From NCBI GenBank assembly GCA_015057025.1, contig SVFD01000008.1, positions 57,220 through 121,219 on the forward strand: a stretch of DNA of 64,000 nucleotides, written 5' to 3'. This stretch comes from Lachnospiraceae bacterium. GTDB taxonomy: Bacteria > Bacillota > Clostridia > Lachnospirales > Lachnospiraceae. Below, piece after piece: positions 25,902-34,794 of this stretch. Position numbers and translations under genes: made by a program. The notes under the pieces were generated by a model, which searched no databases, was not told the origin of the DNA, and worked only from the letters and a program-made list of their open reading frames with translations. Position 1 is the stretch's first letter. Each line of letters begins with the position of its first letter.

Positions 25902-26997
25902 ACAAATGCTTGAAGAATCATTGAAAACTATTCATACAGGAGAGGTAGTTGAAGGTACAGTTATCGACGTTAAGCCTGATGAGATTATTCTCAACATCGG
26001 CTACAAGTCAGATGGTATTTTACCTAAGTCTGAATATACCAATGATTCTACAATCGATTTGACAGAAGCAGTTAAGGTGGGGGACAAGCTTGATGTCAAA
26101 GTCGTTAAGGTGAATGACGGTGACGGACAGGTTGCTCTTACATATAAGAGACTGGTTGCTGACAGGGGTAGCAAGAGAATTGAAGAAGCATTTAACAATC
26201 AGGAAGTACTTACAGCAAAGGTTGCTCAGCTTTTAAACGGTGGTTTATCAGTTGTTGTGGATGAAGTAAGAATCTTTATTCCTGCAAGTCTTGTATCTGA
26301 TGTATATGAGAAGGATTTAAGCAAGTATGCTGATCAGGAAATCCAGTTTGTTGTAACAGAATACAATCCTAAGAAGAGAAGATATATTGGTGACCGTAAG
26401 CAGTTAATCGTTGCTGAAAAGGCAAAAGCTCAGGAAGAACTTCTTTCTAAGGTAAAAGAAGGCGATGTGGTTGACGGTACAGTTAAGAATGTTACAGATT
26501 TCGGTGCATTCATTGATTTGGGCGGTGTTGACGGATTGCTTCACATTTCAGAAATGAGCTGGGGAAGAATTGAACATCCTAAGAAACTCTTCAAGACCGG
26601 CGATGCAGTTAAGGTTATGATTAAAGAAATCAACGGAACCAAGATTGCATTAAGCACTAAGTTTGATGATGCAAATCCTTGGAAGGATGCAGCAGAAAAG
26701 TATGCAATTGGTAATGTAGTAACCGGTAAGGTTGCAAGAATGACTGATTTTGGTGCATTTGTTGAATTGGAAGCCGGTGTAGATGCACTTCTTCATGTTT
26801 CACAGATTTCTAAGGAACATATTGAGAAGCCCGCTGATGCATTAAAGATTGGTGATGAAGTAACTGCAAAGGTTGTTGATTTCAATGAAGCTGACCAGAA
26901 GATTAGCTTAAGCGTTAAGGCTCTTCTTCCTGATGCAGAAGAAGTTACCGAAGCAGTAGAGGAAGTTGTTGATGAAGCAACTCCTGTAGAAGAATAA
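25882..26997 (+). CDS. S1 RNA-binding protein (short RpsA-type)
   Basis: A 371-residue protein with four S1 OB-fold domains (about 17-85, 100-168, 187-256 and 272-341) and an acidic tail. Typical S1 segments are GTVIDVKPDEIILNIGYKS, GAFIDLGGVDGLLHISEMSW and GAFVELEAGVDALLHVSQIS. It binds mRNA and may help ribosome loading, as proposed for the short Firmicutes S1 homologues; it is shorter than the six-domain S1 of E. coli. The ATG at 25882 is preceded by GGAGG (25868-25872) located inside ispH, an argument for coupling. An upstream in-frame start at 25864 lacks a site. Confidence 0.9.
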   Translation: MSELTFEQMLEESLKTIHTGEVVEGTVIDVKPDEIILNIGYKSDGILPKSEYTNDSTIDLTEAVKVGDKLDVKVVKVNDGDGQVALTYKRLVADRGSKRIEEAFNNQEVLTAKVAQLLNGGLSVVVDEVRIFIPASLVSDVYEKDLSKYADQEIQFVVTEYNPKKRRYIGDRKQLIVAEKAKAQEELLSKVKEGDVVDGTVKNVTDFGAFIDLGGVDGLLHISEMSWGRIEHPKKLFKTGDAVKVMIKEINGTKIALSTKFDDANPWKDAAEKYAIGNVVTGKVARMTDFGAFVELEAGVDALLHVSQISKEHIEKPADALKIGDEVTAKVVDFNEADQKISLSVKALLPDAEEVTEAVEEVVDEATPVEE

Positions 26998-27016
26998 AAG
27001 CAAGGAAAATTCTGAC

Positions 27017-27799
27017 ATGGTGTATGATTACGAATATTTCAAGAAACAGGTGCTTGCATTAACTAAGATAGATTTAAACTGCTACAAAGAGAAGCAGATG
27101 AAGCGCAGAATTGATACTTTGATTGGCAGACATAATCTGGAAGGATATGAAGCTTTCTTGGGAAAGTTAAAAACCGATGCGGCATTGTTGGAAGAGTTTG
27201 TAAATTACTTAACCATTAATGTTTCTGAGTTCTATCGTAATCCTGACCAGTGGCAGTTTTTAGATAAAGAAGTCTTTCCTGAATTGATTAAGAAATTCGG
27301 ACAGCAGTTAACTATATGGAGTGCAGCTTGTTCCACTGGTGATGAGCCTTATTCATTGGTTATGGCACTTTCCAGACATGTCCCTTTATCTAAGATTAAG
27401 ATTGTGGCAACCGACATTGATAAACAGGTATTAGCAGCTGCAAAAAATGGTATTTATGCGGAGAAGAGTCTTGTAGGTGTACCTGCAGACCTTAAAGCGA
27501 AATACTTTACGAAGGTTGGTGCCTCGTATCGAATTTCTGATGAAATTAAATCAAGGGTTGAATTCAGAGAACATAATCTTTTAAGAGATCCTTATCCCAC
27601 CAATGTGAATTTGATTGTGTGCAGAAATGTACTTATCTATTTCACAGAGGAAGCAAAGGAAGATATCTTTCGTAAATATTTTAATTCATTGGCGCCCGGT
27701 GGTATGCTTTTCTTGGGTAGCACAGAGCAGATGATGAATTACAAAGAAGTTGGATATGAGAGAAAGGCATCGTTCTTCTTCTCGAAACCGCAGAAGTAA
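27017..27799 (+). CDS. cheR: CheR-type protein-glutamate methyltransferase
   Basis: A SAM-dependent chemoreceptor methyltransferase of 260 residues, the normal CheR length. It has the N-terminal all-helical domain (residues 1-75) with the NYLTINVSEFYRNPDQW motif, the SAM-binding WSAACSTGDEPYSLVM, then ATDIDKQVLAAAKNGIY and LIVCRNVLIYF. It methylates glutamates on methyl-accepting chemotaxis proteins to adjust sensitivity. No chemoreceptor, CheA or CheB gene is nearby; it is the last gene of the flavoprotein-to-cheR run and is followed by a terminator. Confidence 0.93.
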   Translation: MVYDYEYFKKQVLALTKIDLNCYKEKQMKRRIDTLIGRHNLEGYEAFLGKLKTDAALLEEFVNYLTINVSEFYRNPDQWQFLDKEVFPELIKKFGQQLTIWSAACSTGDEPYSLVMALSRHVPLSKIKIVATDIDKQVLAAAKNGIYAEKSLVGVPADLKAKYFTKVGASYRISDEIKSRVEFREHNLLRDPYPTNVNLIVCRNVLIYFTEEAKEDIFRKYFNSLAPGGMLFLGSTEQMMNYKEVGYERKASFFFSKPQK

Positions 27800-27803
27800 A
27801 AAT

Positions 27804-27836
27804 AAAAGCACTTTCGGTAATCGAAGGTGCTTTTTT
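27804..27836 (+). terminator. Terminator after cheR
   Basis: AAAAGCACTTTCG pairs with CGAAGGTGCTTTT (one G-T) around GTAAT, then a T-run. Confidence 0.88.
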
Positions 27837-27852
27837 ACGTCATAAATGTATT

Positions 27853-27882
27853 ATAAAAGCCCGGAGCGTTTACCGGGCTTTG
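27853..27882 (-). terminator. Terminator of the convergent nuclease gene
   Basis: AAAGCCCGG and CCGGGCTTT form a nine-pair stem; read on the minus strand it is followed by TTATAA-type U-rich sequence just after the nuclease stop. Confidence 0.75.
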
Positions 27883-27893
27883 TGTTTGAAATC

Positions 27894-29003
27894 CTACATA
27901 TAATCCGACATCAACATAGTCTGTAAAATATGCTCTGCATACTGGTTAAAAGATGCACGGCTTGTTTTAAACTCATCCGTTAATTCAAAGAACATGTCTC
28001 TTTCGCGATAACCTCTTTTATAAAAGGGTGTAAAAAGCATTTCCCACTGAGGGAGGTATGAAGCATATTTTCTGGTATAGCAATTGGCTGCGGTAGCCTG
28101 CTCACGATGTTCTTTGTCCACGAAGTTTGCTACGGATTTATGAATGGCAATATCTTCTTCGGGAAGATAGTAGTAGTCTCTGTAGTTAGAATAGAAATAC
28201 TTCATTTCTTCTTCGTAAAGAGGTACTTTAATAATGCCGTTTAATTCGTTTCCGGTAAAATAACATCCCATGGAAGCGTAAGATACGGGAACAGGAAGAG
28301 GAGTCATAAAACGTAAGTTTAATACAAGCTCCTGACGTTTCTTGTTCTCATAATCATTATAATAATTCGCCTGTACCTTCATAACACGCAAAGGAAGATT
28401 AAATAAGTCAGTGAATGCAAGGATGGCTGTTAAATCAAGCATGCCTTCCACATCTTCCTGATTATGTAAAAGGATGGCGTTCATTAGTTCCTCATCCTGA
28501 GAGCAGACATAATCGTGATAGTAGTTAATCAACTCGCCGCCGGAAAATTTATCATCTCTCTGGAGTCCTAAAAACTGTTCGATTGTTTTCTGCTTTAAGT
28601 CATTCAATTTTAAGAAGCTCTTATAAGGTTTGATTCTCTTATATAAATCAATTCCCTGATACACTTCAAACATAAAAGGGATTTCGTACATGGCACATTT
28701 CTGCTGTAAATACGGAATATCAAAACGATTACCGTTGAAGTGAATTAAAAACGTATAATTTAAGCAGAATTCAAGAAATGCCTGCAACACTACGGTTTCT
28801 TCTTCATAATTCTCTGCAAGCCATTGAATGGTGTGCCATTCATCCTCTTTATAATATGCACAGCCAATCAGATAAAGGTTGGAATTCTGTGCGGTAAATC
28901 CGGTTGTTTCAATATCAAGAAACAGGATTTCTTCCGGCTTGGCAAGATTTTCGATAGGATAGTTCGGTTTTTTGTTGCCCAGATTTTTTACAATCGTCTT
29001 CAT
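27894..29003 (-). CDS. RNase H-like 3'-5' exonuclease (YprB family)
   Basis: A stand-alone RNase H-like (DnaQ/DEDD superfamily) nuclease of 369 residues. The first acidic block ILFLDIETTGF (about residue 30) is followed by LIHFNGNRFDIPYL and by HNQEDVEGM, which supply the DEDD carboxylates. Relatives such as Bacillus YprB have this core plus a helical repeat C-terminus, as here. Substrate is unknown. The start was set at the second of two in-frame ATG codons because AAGGG lies nine bases before it but only three before the first, two codons upstream. It is transcribed against the cheR run and divergently from rnf. Confidence 0.82.
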   Translation of the reverse strand: MKTIVKNLGNKKPNYPIENLAKPEEILFLDIETTGFTAQNSNLYLIGCAYYKEDEWHTIQWLAENYEEETVVLQAFLEFCLNYTFLIHFNGNRFDIPYLQQKCAMYEIPFMFEVYQGIDLYKRIKPYKSFLKLNDLKQKTIEQFLGLQRDDKFSGGELINYYHDYVCSQDEELMNAILLHNQEDVEGMLDLTAILAFTDLFNLPLRVMKVQANYYNDYENKKRQELVLNLRFMTPLPVPVSYASMGCYFTGNELNGIIKVPLYEEEMKYFYSNYRDYYYLPEEDIAIHKSVANFVDKEHREQATAANCYTRKYASYLPQWEMLFTPFYKRGYRERDMFFELTDEFKTSRASFNQYAEHILQTMLMSDYM

Positions 29004-29066
29004 AGTCATTCACCCTTACAATACATTTTTGGTTCCTGTGGAGAACCGAATACCATAAACATAATA

Positions 29067-29075
29067 ATTATACCA
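29067..29075 (-). promoter_or_regulatory. Extended -10 promoter of the nuclease gene
   Basis: On the minus strand TGGTATAAT is a perfect extended -10, about 65 bases before the start. Confidence 0.55.
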
Positions 29076-29263
29076 TAAAATGAATACAATTACGATATTT
29101 TTATTGCTATTTTATAAATATAAATTATCTTAGGATATTATAGCATAAATCCTAAAATAAAGTAGTAATTTTTATGAAAATATAGTACATTTATATGTGA
29201 GGTATTATCTTAAATTAAGATTGGAAATAAAGGGAAAACAAAAAGAGAAACAGGGAGGCTTTA
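29076..29263 (+). promoter_or_regulatory. Upstream region of the rnf operon with palindromes
   Basis: Very AT-rich, no coding potential. It contains a hairpin TTAGGA/TCCTAA (29130-29155) and a near-perfect palindrome ATCTTAAATTAAGAT (29207-29221) about 40 bases before rnfC, a candidate operator. I found no convincing -35/-10 pair on the plus strand. Confidence 0.35.
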
Positions 29264-30583
29264 ATGGTTAAGTTTACATTTACCGGTGGTATTCACCCGG
29301 ATGACGGTAAAAGGCTGTCCAAGGATAAACCGATAAAAGAATATCTTCCGAAGGGAGATTTGATATATCCGTTATCACAGCATATCGGAGCACCTGCGAA
29401 ACCTATTGTACAAAAAGGGGATAAGGTTTTGGCAGGACAGAAGATTGCGGAGGCAGATGGTTATGTTTCGGCACCGATTTATGCCAGCGTTTCCGGCACC
29501 GTAAAAGCAATTGAACAAAGGCGTGTGGTGACCGGTGATGGCGTTATGTCCATTGTTGTAGAAAATGATCAGGAGTACAACGAGGTAATATTTCAGCAAC
29601 CTAAGCCTGTTGAAGTACTTTTACCTGAAGATATCATTAAACTGATACAAGAGGCAGGCGTAGTAGGTATGGGTGGCGCAGGATTTCCTACCCATGTAAA
29701 ATTGTCTCCAAAGGAGCCGGAGAAAATAGAGTTTGTGGTGGTTAATTGTGCGGAATGTGAGCCGTATTTAACCAGTGATTATCGCAGAATGATGGAAGAA
29801 CCTGAGAAATTAATTGAAGGGTTAAAAATTATTTTAAGATTGTTTCCCAATGCACGTGGTATTCTTGCTGTGGAAGACAATAAGCAGGATTGCATAAAAC
29901 TTTTAAGAAAGATTACGCAACCGGAAGAAAAAATATCGGTTGTTTCCTTAAAAACAAAATATCCGCAGGGGTCAGAACGTCATTTGATTTATGCTGTAAC
30001 AGGTAGAGCAATCAATTCTTCCATGCTTCCGGCTGACGTGGGCTGTGTTGTAAACAATGTGGATACTGTGGTATCCGTTTATCATGCCGTCAAAGAGGGA
30101 AAACCTGTAATGCATCGCGTAGTTACGGTAACCGGCGATTGTATTAAGGAACCATGCAATTATATGGTTCGCATCGGTACAAATTATGGGGAATTAATTG
30201 AAGCGTCCGGAGGATTTGTGAAAGAACCGGAAAAGATTGTTTCCGGCGGTCCCATGATGGGTTTTGCTTTGTTTGATGTAAATGTGCCGGCAACCAAAAC
30301 ATCCTCAGCGCTATTGTGCTTAAGTAAGGATGAGGTATCAGCTTCAAAGCAGACCGCATGTATTAACTGCGGCAGATGCGTTGAAGTCTGTCCGGGGCGT
30401 GTCGTGCCCAGTCGTCTGGCTGTTTTGGCAGACCGAGGCGAAAAGGAAGCCTTTGAGAAAATGAATGGCATGGAATGTTGTGAATGCGGTTGTTGCAGTT
30501 ATATCTGCCCGGCAAAACGACAACTGACTCAATCCATTAAATCCATGCGACGCATGATTCTTGCAGATAGGAAAAAGAAGTAG
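29264..30583 (+). CDS. rnfC: Electron transport complex subunit RnfC
   Basis: RnfC is the peripheral NADH-binding subunit of the Rnf complex (ferredoxin:NAD+ oxidoreductase coupled to Na+ or H+ export). The N-terminus FTGGIHPDDGKRLSKDKPI is characteristic. The GxGGAGFPTHVK glycine-rich FMN/NADH motif is around residue 138 and two 4Fe-4S motifs, CINCGRCVEVCP and CCECGCCSYICP, are near residues 366 and 406. 439 residues is normal for Clostridial RnfC, without the long repeats of E. coli RsxC. It leads the operon in the order C-D-G-E-A-B, with GGGAGG before its ATG. Confidence 0.97.
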   Translation: MVKFTFTGGIHPDDGKRLSKDKPIKEYLPKGDLIYPLSQHIGAPAKPIVQKGDKVLAGQKIAEADGYVSAPIYASVSGTVKAIEQRRVVTGDGVMSIVVENDQEYNEVIFQQPKPVEVLLPEDIIKLIQEAGVVGMGGAGFPTHVKLSPKEPEKIEFVVVNCAECEPYLTSDYRRMMEEPEKLIEGLKIILRLFPNARGILAVEDNKQDCIKLLRKITQPEEKISVVSLKTKYPQGSERHLIYAVTGRAINSSMLPADVGCVVNNVDTVVSVYHAVKEGKPVMHRVVTVTGDCIKEPCNYMVRIGTNYGELIEASGGFVKEPEKIVSGGPMMGFALFDVNVPATKTSSALLCLSKDEVSASKQTACINCGRCVEVCPGRVVPSRLAVLADRGEKEAFEKMNGMECCECGCCSYICPAKRQLTQSIKSMRRMILADRKKK

Positions 30584-30593
30584 GAGAAATGGT

Positions 30594-31526
30594 ATGAAAG
30601 ATAGAATGGAAGTATCTTCCAATCCGCATATTCGTGTAAAAGACAGTACGGATAATATTATGCTGTCTGTTGTGATTGCGCTTATGCCGGCCACGCTTTT
30701 TGGCGTATGGAATTTCGGGTGGTACGCGGCAGTTTTAATTTTAGTAACAGTTTTTACTGCTGTTATATCAGAGCATATTTTTTGCAAAATCTGTAAAAAG
30801 AAATCTACGATAGCTGATATGAGTGCCGTAGTAACGGGACTTTTACTTGCACTTAATTTACCGCCTCATTTTCCTATGTGGATGGCGGCATTAGGTTCTG
30901 TATTCGCTATTGTTGTGGTTAAAATGCTGTTTGGCGGTTTGGGACAGAATTTTATGAATCCCGCCCTTGGGGCCAGATGTTTTCTTATGATATCCTTCGC
31001 CCGCTATATGACGGATTTTAACTGTGATGCATATACGGGGGCAACGCCTTTGGCTGCCATGAAAGCAGGAAACAGTGTTAATATTTTGGATATGGTAATC
31101 GGAAGAACCGGCGGAACTATCGGAGAAACTTCTATGATTGCCATTGTTTTGGGAGCCTGCTTTTTAATTGCACGAGGTGTCATTGATTTAAAAATTCCCG
31201 GCATGTATCTTCTAAGCTTTGTAACGTTTATCAGTATTTTCGGCGGTCATGGAGTGGATGTATCTTACATAGCCGCAAATCTTGCAGGTGGCGGTTTGAT
31301 GCTGGGGGCTTTCTTTATGGCAACAGATTACGCAACCAGACCTATTACAAAGAAAGGTCAGTATTTGTATGGTGTTCTTTTGGGTGTGCTTACCGGTATT
31401 TTCCGCTTGTTCGGACCGGGAGCGGAAGGTGTTTCTTATGCAATTATCATTGGCAATCTTTTGGTGCCTTTGATTGAGAAAATAACACTTCCCAAGGCCT
31501 TCGGAAAAGGGGGAGAAAGTGTATGA
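30594..31526 (+). CDS. rnfD: Electron transport complex subunit RnfD
   Basis: A membrane subunit with about eight to nine helices that carries covalent FMN. It begins VSSNPHIRVKDSTDNIMLSV, the family start. The flavinylation site is visible as TGAT in DAYTGATPLAAMK near residue 150; the threonine receives FMN from ApbE. NPALGARCF and AEGVSYAIIIGN are other family segments. ATG 30594 has TAGGAGA upstream, which overlaps the rnfC stop. The stop overlaps the rnfG start as ATGA, so the two are translationally coupled. Confidence 0.96.
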   Translation: MKDRMEVSSNPHIRVKDSTDNIMLSVVIALMPATLFGVWNFGWYAAVLILVTVFTAVISEHIFCKICKKKSTIADMSAVVTGLLLALNLPPHFPMWMAALGSVFAIVVVKMLFGGLGQNFMNPALGARCFLMISFARYMTDFNCDAYTGATPLAAMKAGNSVNILDMVIGRTGGTIGETSMIAIVLGACFLIARGVIDLKIPGMYLLSFVTFISIFGGHGVDVSYIAANLAGGGLMLGAFFMATDYATRPITKKGQYLYGVLLGVLTGIFRLFGPGAEGVSYAIIIGNLLVPLIEKITLPKAFGKGGESV

Positions 31527-32164
31527 AACATTTGATTAAAGATACCCTTATTTTGTTTGTCATAACATTAGTAGCCGGTGGATTATTGGGATTTGTAAAT
31601 GAGTTAACAAAAGAGCCTATTGCCGAGTACGAAGCAGAAAAAAAGGAAATAGCCTGCAGTGAAGTTTTTTACGAAGAAGATGAAAATGGTAATCTTGTTG
31701 CAGTAAAAGATTTGATTTTTGAGCCTTTAACAGATGCCGGAATCGCGGAATTAAATGCGGCTCTTATAAAAAAAGATTTAGGAAATATTGTGATTGAAGA
31801 AGTATATCATGCTTATGTGGCACCGGAATATCTCTATGGTTATGTATTTGGTATTACAACCAAGGAAGGTTATAACGGAGAGATATCATTTTATGTAGGA
31901 ATTACGTCAGAAGGCAGATTAAAAGGTGTGTCTTTGCTTGATATTGCCGAAACTCCGGGGCTTGGAATGAATGCAGAAGATGTTCTGCTTCCTCAGTTTC
32001 GTGATGTGGAAGCCGGAACTTTTAAGGTGGTTAAAACAGGAGCGCAGGGGCTTGATGAGATTGATGCAATTTCCGGTGCCACAATTACTTCCGAAGCCAT
32101 TACAGGCGGTGTGAATGCGGCATATGAGTGCTTTGTTATTTTACAGGGAGGAGAAGCGTCATGA
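31523..32164 (+). CDS. rnfG: Electron transport complex subunit RnfG
   Basis: RnfG has one N-terminal membrane helix (residues 8-25) and an extracytoplasmic FMN-binding domain. The covalent FMN motif SGATITS is visible in DEIDAISGATITSEAI (threonine near residue 185), preceded by the conserved ETPGLG. 213 residues is standard. It overlaps both neighbours by ATGA junctions. The apbE gene at 36.4-37.4 kb codes for the enzyme that should flavinylate this subunit and RnfD. Confidence 0.96.
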   Translation: MKHLIKDTLILFVITLVAGGLLGFVNELTKEPIAEYEAEKKEIACSEVFYEEDENGNLVAVKDLIFEPLTDAGIAELNAALIKKDLGNIVIEEVYHAYVAPEYLYGYVFGITTKEGYNGEISFYVGITSEGRLKGVSLLDIAETPGLGMNAEDVLLPQFRDVEAGTFKVVKTGAQGLDEIDAISGATITSEAITGGVNAAYECFVILQGGEAS

Positions 32165-33384
32165 AACAGTGTACGGAACGTTTGTATAACGGTATCATAA
32201 AAGAGAATCCTACCTTTGTTTTAATGTTGGGTATGTGTCCCACGTTAGCGGTAACAACCTCTGCAATAAACGGCCTTGGTATGGGCTTGTCCACCATGGT
32301 GGTACTGGCACTGAGCAATTTGTTGATTTCGGCATTGCGTAAGGTGATTCCTGACAAAGTAAGAATCCCTGCTTATATTGTAATTATTGCGACTTTTGTA
32401 ACCCTTGTGGAACTTTTGTTGCATGCATATATCCCCTCATTACATGAATCGCTTGGTATATATATCAGTCTAATTGTTGTAAATTGTATTATTCTTGGTC
32501 GTGCGGAAAGTTACGCTTCCAAAAATAAAATTTTACCTTCGCTTTTTGACGGAATCGGTATGGGCCTTGGTTTTACGCTGGCGCTTACTTTAATCGGTTT
32601 GGTAAGAGAATTTTTGGGCGCGGGAACCGTATTTGGATTTTCGGGTTCTGATATTTACGGAACTCCTTTACCGGAACTTCTTATCGGTCTTGTTAATAAA
32701 TGGCTGAATCCGGAAAGCACATCGGAAGTAGTGCGTATGTTTAATACGTTACTGACAGATGAAATTGAAAGCTTTGGTCCGATGGGTATTATGGTTTTGG
32801 CTCCTGGAGCATTCTTTATCCTTGCAATTCTGACAGCAATTCAGAACGTAATGAAAGAAAAAGGAAAGAAAGCCGGCAAGGATGTCAGTAAAATTCAATC
32901 CGGTTGCAGCAGTGATTGTATGAATTGTACCGACAGCGGTTGTGCTAAGCGTCTTGTTGAGACCGACAGTAAAGAAGAGAAAACAGCAGACTCTGATATA
33001 AAGGAAGATTCTTCAGAGGAGAATAGGACAGAAGTTTTAAGTGAAACGGAAGAAAGTTTAGAAGAAGAGAAAGAAGCAGAAGCGAAAGAAAAATTAAAAA
33101 CAGAGAAAGAGACAGATTTAGAAGCAGAAGAAAATACATCAGAGGAAAAAGACGCAGATGCTAAAGCAGAAGAGAATTTGGCGGTAGAAGACGCAGACAC
33201 TGATATAGAAAGAAGTTTATCGGAAGAGAAAGAGCCGGAGGATGTAAAAGAAGATAACTTACCAAAAGAGAAAGAAAAGAAGTATAAGATGACGCTTCTG
33301 GAGGCAACGCAGGAAATAGATATCGTTGAATTGGAAGAGTTACTTGGTGAAGAGGAAAAAGAGGAGGGCAAAGCAGATGAGTAA
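32161..33384 (+). CDS. rnfE: RnfE with a long acidic C-terminal extension
   Basis: RnfE is a six-helix membrane subunit. Residues 1-235 are a normal RnfE: NPTFVLMLGMCPTLAVT, IILGRAESYASKN and GMGLGFTLALTLIGLVREFLG. The usual protein ends about there, but this one runs to 407 residues. The extension has a cysteine cluster CX3CX2CX4C (C249, C253, C256, C261), then about 110 residues dominated by Glu, Lys, Asp and Ser, and ends with a non-random segment KMTLLEATQEIDIVELEELL (about 377-396). The stop overlaps rnfA by eight bases, so the extension is translated as part of the operon and is not a read-through artefact. Confidence 0.94.
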   Translation: MKQCTERLYNGIIKENPTFVLMLGMCPTLAVTTSAINGLGMGLSTMVVLALSNLLISALRKVIPDKVRIPAYIVIIATFVTLVELLLHAYIPSLHESLGIYISLIVVNCIILGRAESYASKNKILPSLFDGIGMGLGFTLALTLIGLVREFLGAGTVFGFSGSDIYGTPLPELLIGLVNKWLNPESTSEVVRMFNTLLTDEIESFGPMGIMVLAPGAFFILAILTAIQNVMKEKGKKAGKDVSKIQSGCSSDCMNCTDSGCAKRLVETDSKEEKTADSDIKEDSSEENRTEVLSETEESLEEEKEAEAKEKLKTEKETDLEAEENTSEEKDADAKAEENLAVEDADTDIERSLSEEKEPEDVKEDNLPKEKEKKYKMTLLEATQEIDIVELEELLGEEEKEEGKADE

Positions 33385-33964
33385 TTATATTGTTCAACTA
33401 ATTGTAATTGCCCTGGGGTCTTCTTTGGTATCCAATGTAGTGCTGAGTCAGTTTTTGGGCTTATGTCCTTTTCTTGGTGTTTCCAAAAAAGTGAAAACTG
33501 CTGCCGGTATGGGTGGTGCCGTAATTTTTGTAATTACGTTGGCGTCCCTGGTAGCCGGACTTTTATATGAGTTTGTGTTGGTACCTTTGGATATGACCTT
33601 TTTAAAAACTATTGTTTTTATACTGGTGATTGCAGCCTTGGTACAGTTTGTAGAGTTGTTTTTAAAACGATATATGAAAACACTGTATCAGGCATTAGGC
33701 GTATTCCTGCCGTTGATTACAACCAACTGTGCCGTACTCGGTGTAGCAATTACCAATGTTAATTTGGAGTATGATCTTTTAACAAGTGTGGTAAACGGTT
33801 TTGCTACCAGTATAGGATTTGCTATTGCTATTATTATCCTTGCAGGCATTCGTGAAAAAATTGAGTTTAATGATATTCCGAAACCTTTTCAGGGTATGCC
33901 CATCGTTCTTGTAACTGCAGGGCTTATGGCAATTGCATTCTGCGGTTTTGCCGGATTGATTTAA
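33377..33964 (+). CDS. rnfA: Electron transport complex subunit RnfA
   Basis: RnfA is a six-helix membrane protein homologous to RnfE; together they form the symmetric core that holds an iron-sulfur centre and the ion path. Hallmarks are SNVVLSQFLGLCPFLGVS (residues 19-36) with its cluster-ligand cysteine, and LITTNCAVLGVAITN. The protein is 195 residues, the usual size. The ATG lies inside the last codons of rnfE with GAGGAGGG as ribosome site, so translation is coupled. Confidence 0.96.
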   Translation: MSNYIVQLIVIALGSSLVSNVVLSQFLGLCPFLGVSKKVKTAAGMGGAVIFVITLASLVAGLLYEFVLVPLDMTFLKTIVFILVIAALVQFVELFLKRYMKTLYQALGVFLPLITTNCAVLGVAITNVNLEYDLLTSVVNGFATSIGFAIAIIILAGIREKIEFNDIPKPFQGMPIVLVTAGLMAIAFCGFAGLI

Positions 33965-33979
33965 GCAAAGGAGGAGAAG

Positions 33980-34777
33980 ATGAACTATATCAATATATTG
34001 ATTGCTGTAGCTGTTGTGGCGGCAATAGGTTTGTTTATCGGCATCTTTTTAGGGGTGGCTTCCATTGCTTTTAAGGTGAAAACGGATGAGCGGGAAGAGA
34101 AGGTGTTGTCAGCACTTCCCGGTAATAATTGCGGTGGATGCGGATATCCCGGTTGTAGCGGTCTGGCAGCAGCTATTGTAAAAGGTGAGGCTTCCGTTAA
34201 TGCCTGTCCTGTAGGCGGAGAAGCAACGGCTAAGGCGGTAGGTAAAATTATGGGTGTGGAAGCATCTTTAAATAAAAGAATGGTGGCTTTTGTTAAGTGT
34301 CAGGGAGATTGTGAGCATACACATTTGGATTACAATTATACCGGACAAAATGATTGTCAGATGCTTAACTTTGTTCCGAATCAGGGACCTAAGAGCTGCA
34401 ATTTCGGGTGTCAGGGATACGGAAGTTGTGAAAAAGTTTGTCCTTTTGATGCCATACATGTGATAAATGGTGTCGCGATTGTGGATAAAGAGAAATGTAA
34501 GGCCTGTGGTAAGTGTCTTGCGGTTTGCCCGAGAAAACTAATTGAGATGGTGCCTTATGATGCCAAATATCTGGTAGCATGCTCTTCTAAAGAGAAAGGA
34601 CCGGCAACTACGAAATCCTGTACCATCGGCTGTATCGGTTGCGGACTATGTAAGAAAAATTGTGAGGCAGGAGCAATTGCGGTGGATGATTTTCTGGCAC
34701 GGATTGATTATGAGAAATGTGTAGCCTGTGGTGTTTGTTCGGACAAATGTCCGAAGAAGAGTATAGTTAGAAAATAA
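33980..34777 (+). CDS. rnfB: Electron transport complex subunit RnfB (polyferredoxin)
   Basis: RnfB takes electrons from ferredoxin. It has an N-terminal membrane helix (residues 4-28), the Fe-S domain CGGCGYPGCSGLA, then a cysteine-rich stretch including CQGYGSCEKVCPFDA, and three further 4Fe-4S motifs: CKACGKCLAVCP, CIGCGLCKKNC and CVACGVCSDKCP. The total predicts several clusters, as in other Clostridial RnfB. 265 residues is within range. AAGGAGG precedes the start. It ends the rnf operon proper; a membrane protease gene starts 17 bases later without a terminator. Confidence 0.97.
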   Translation: MNYINILIAVAVVAAIGLFIGIFLGVASIAFKVKTDEREEKVLSALPGNNCGGCGYPGCSGLAAAIVKGEASVNACPVGGEATAKAVGKIMGVEASLNKRMVAFVKCQGDCEHTHLDYNYTGQNDCQMLNFVPNQGPKSCNFGCQGYGSCEKVCPFDAIHVINGVAIVDKEKCKACGKCLAVCPRKLIEMVPYDAKYLVACSSKEKGPATTKSCTIGCIGCGLCKKNCEAGAIAVDDFLARIDYEKCVACGVCSDKCPKKSIVRK

Positions 34778-34794
34778 GAAAAGGTAATAGGACA

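Noticed and set aside
32895..33371. Long serine/phenylalanine-rich frame on the minus strand
   Set aside because: It is the complement of the Glu/Lys-rich RnfE tail; the composition follows directly from GAA/GAG repeats, and there is no ribosome site.
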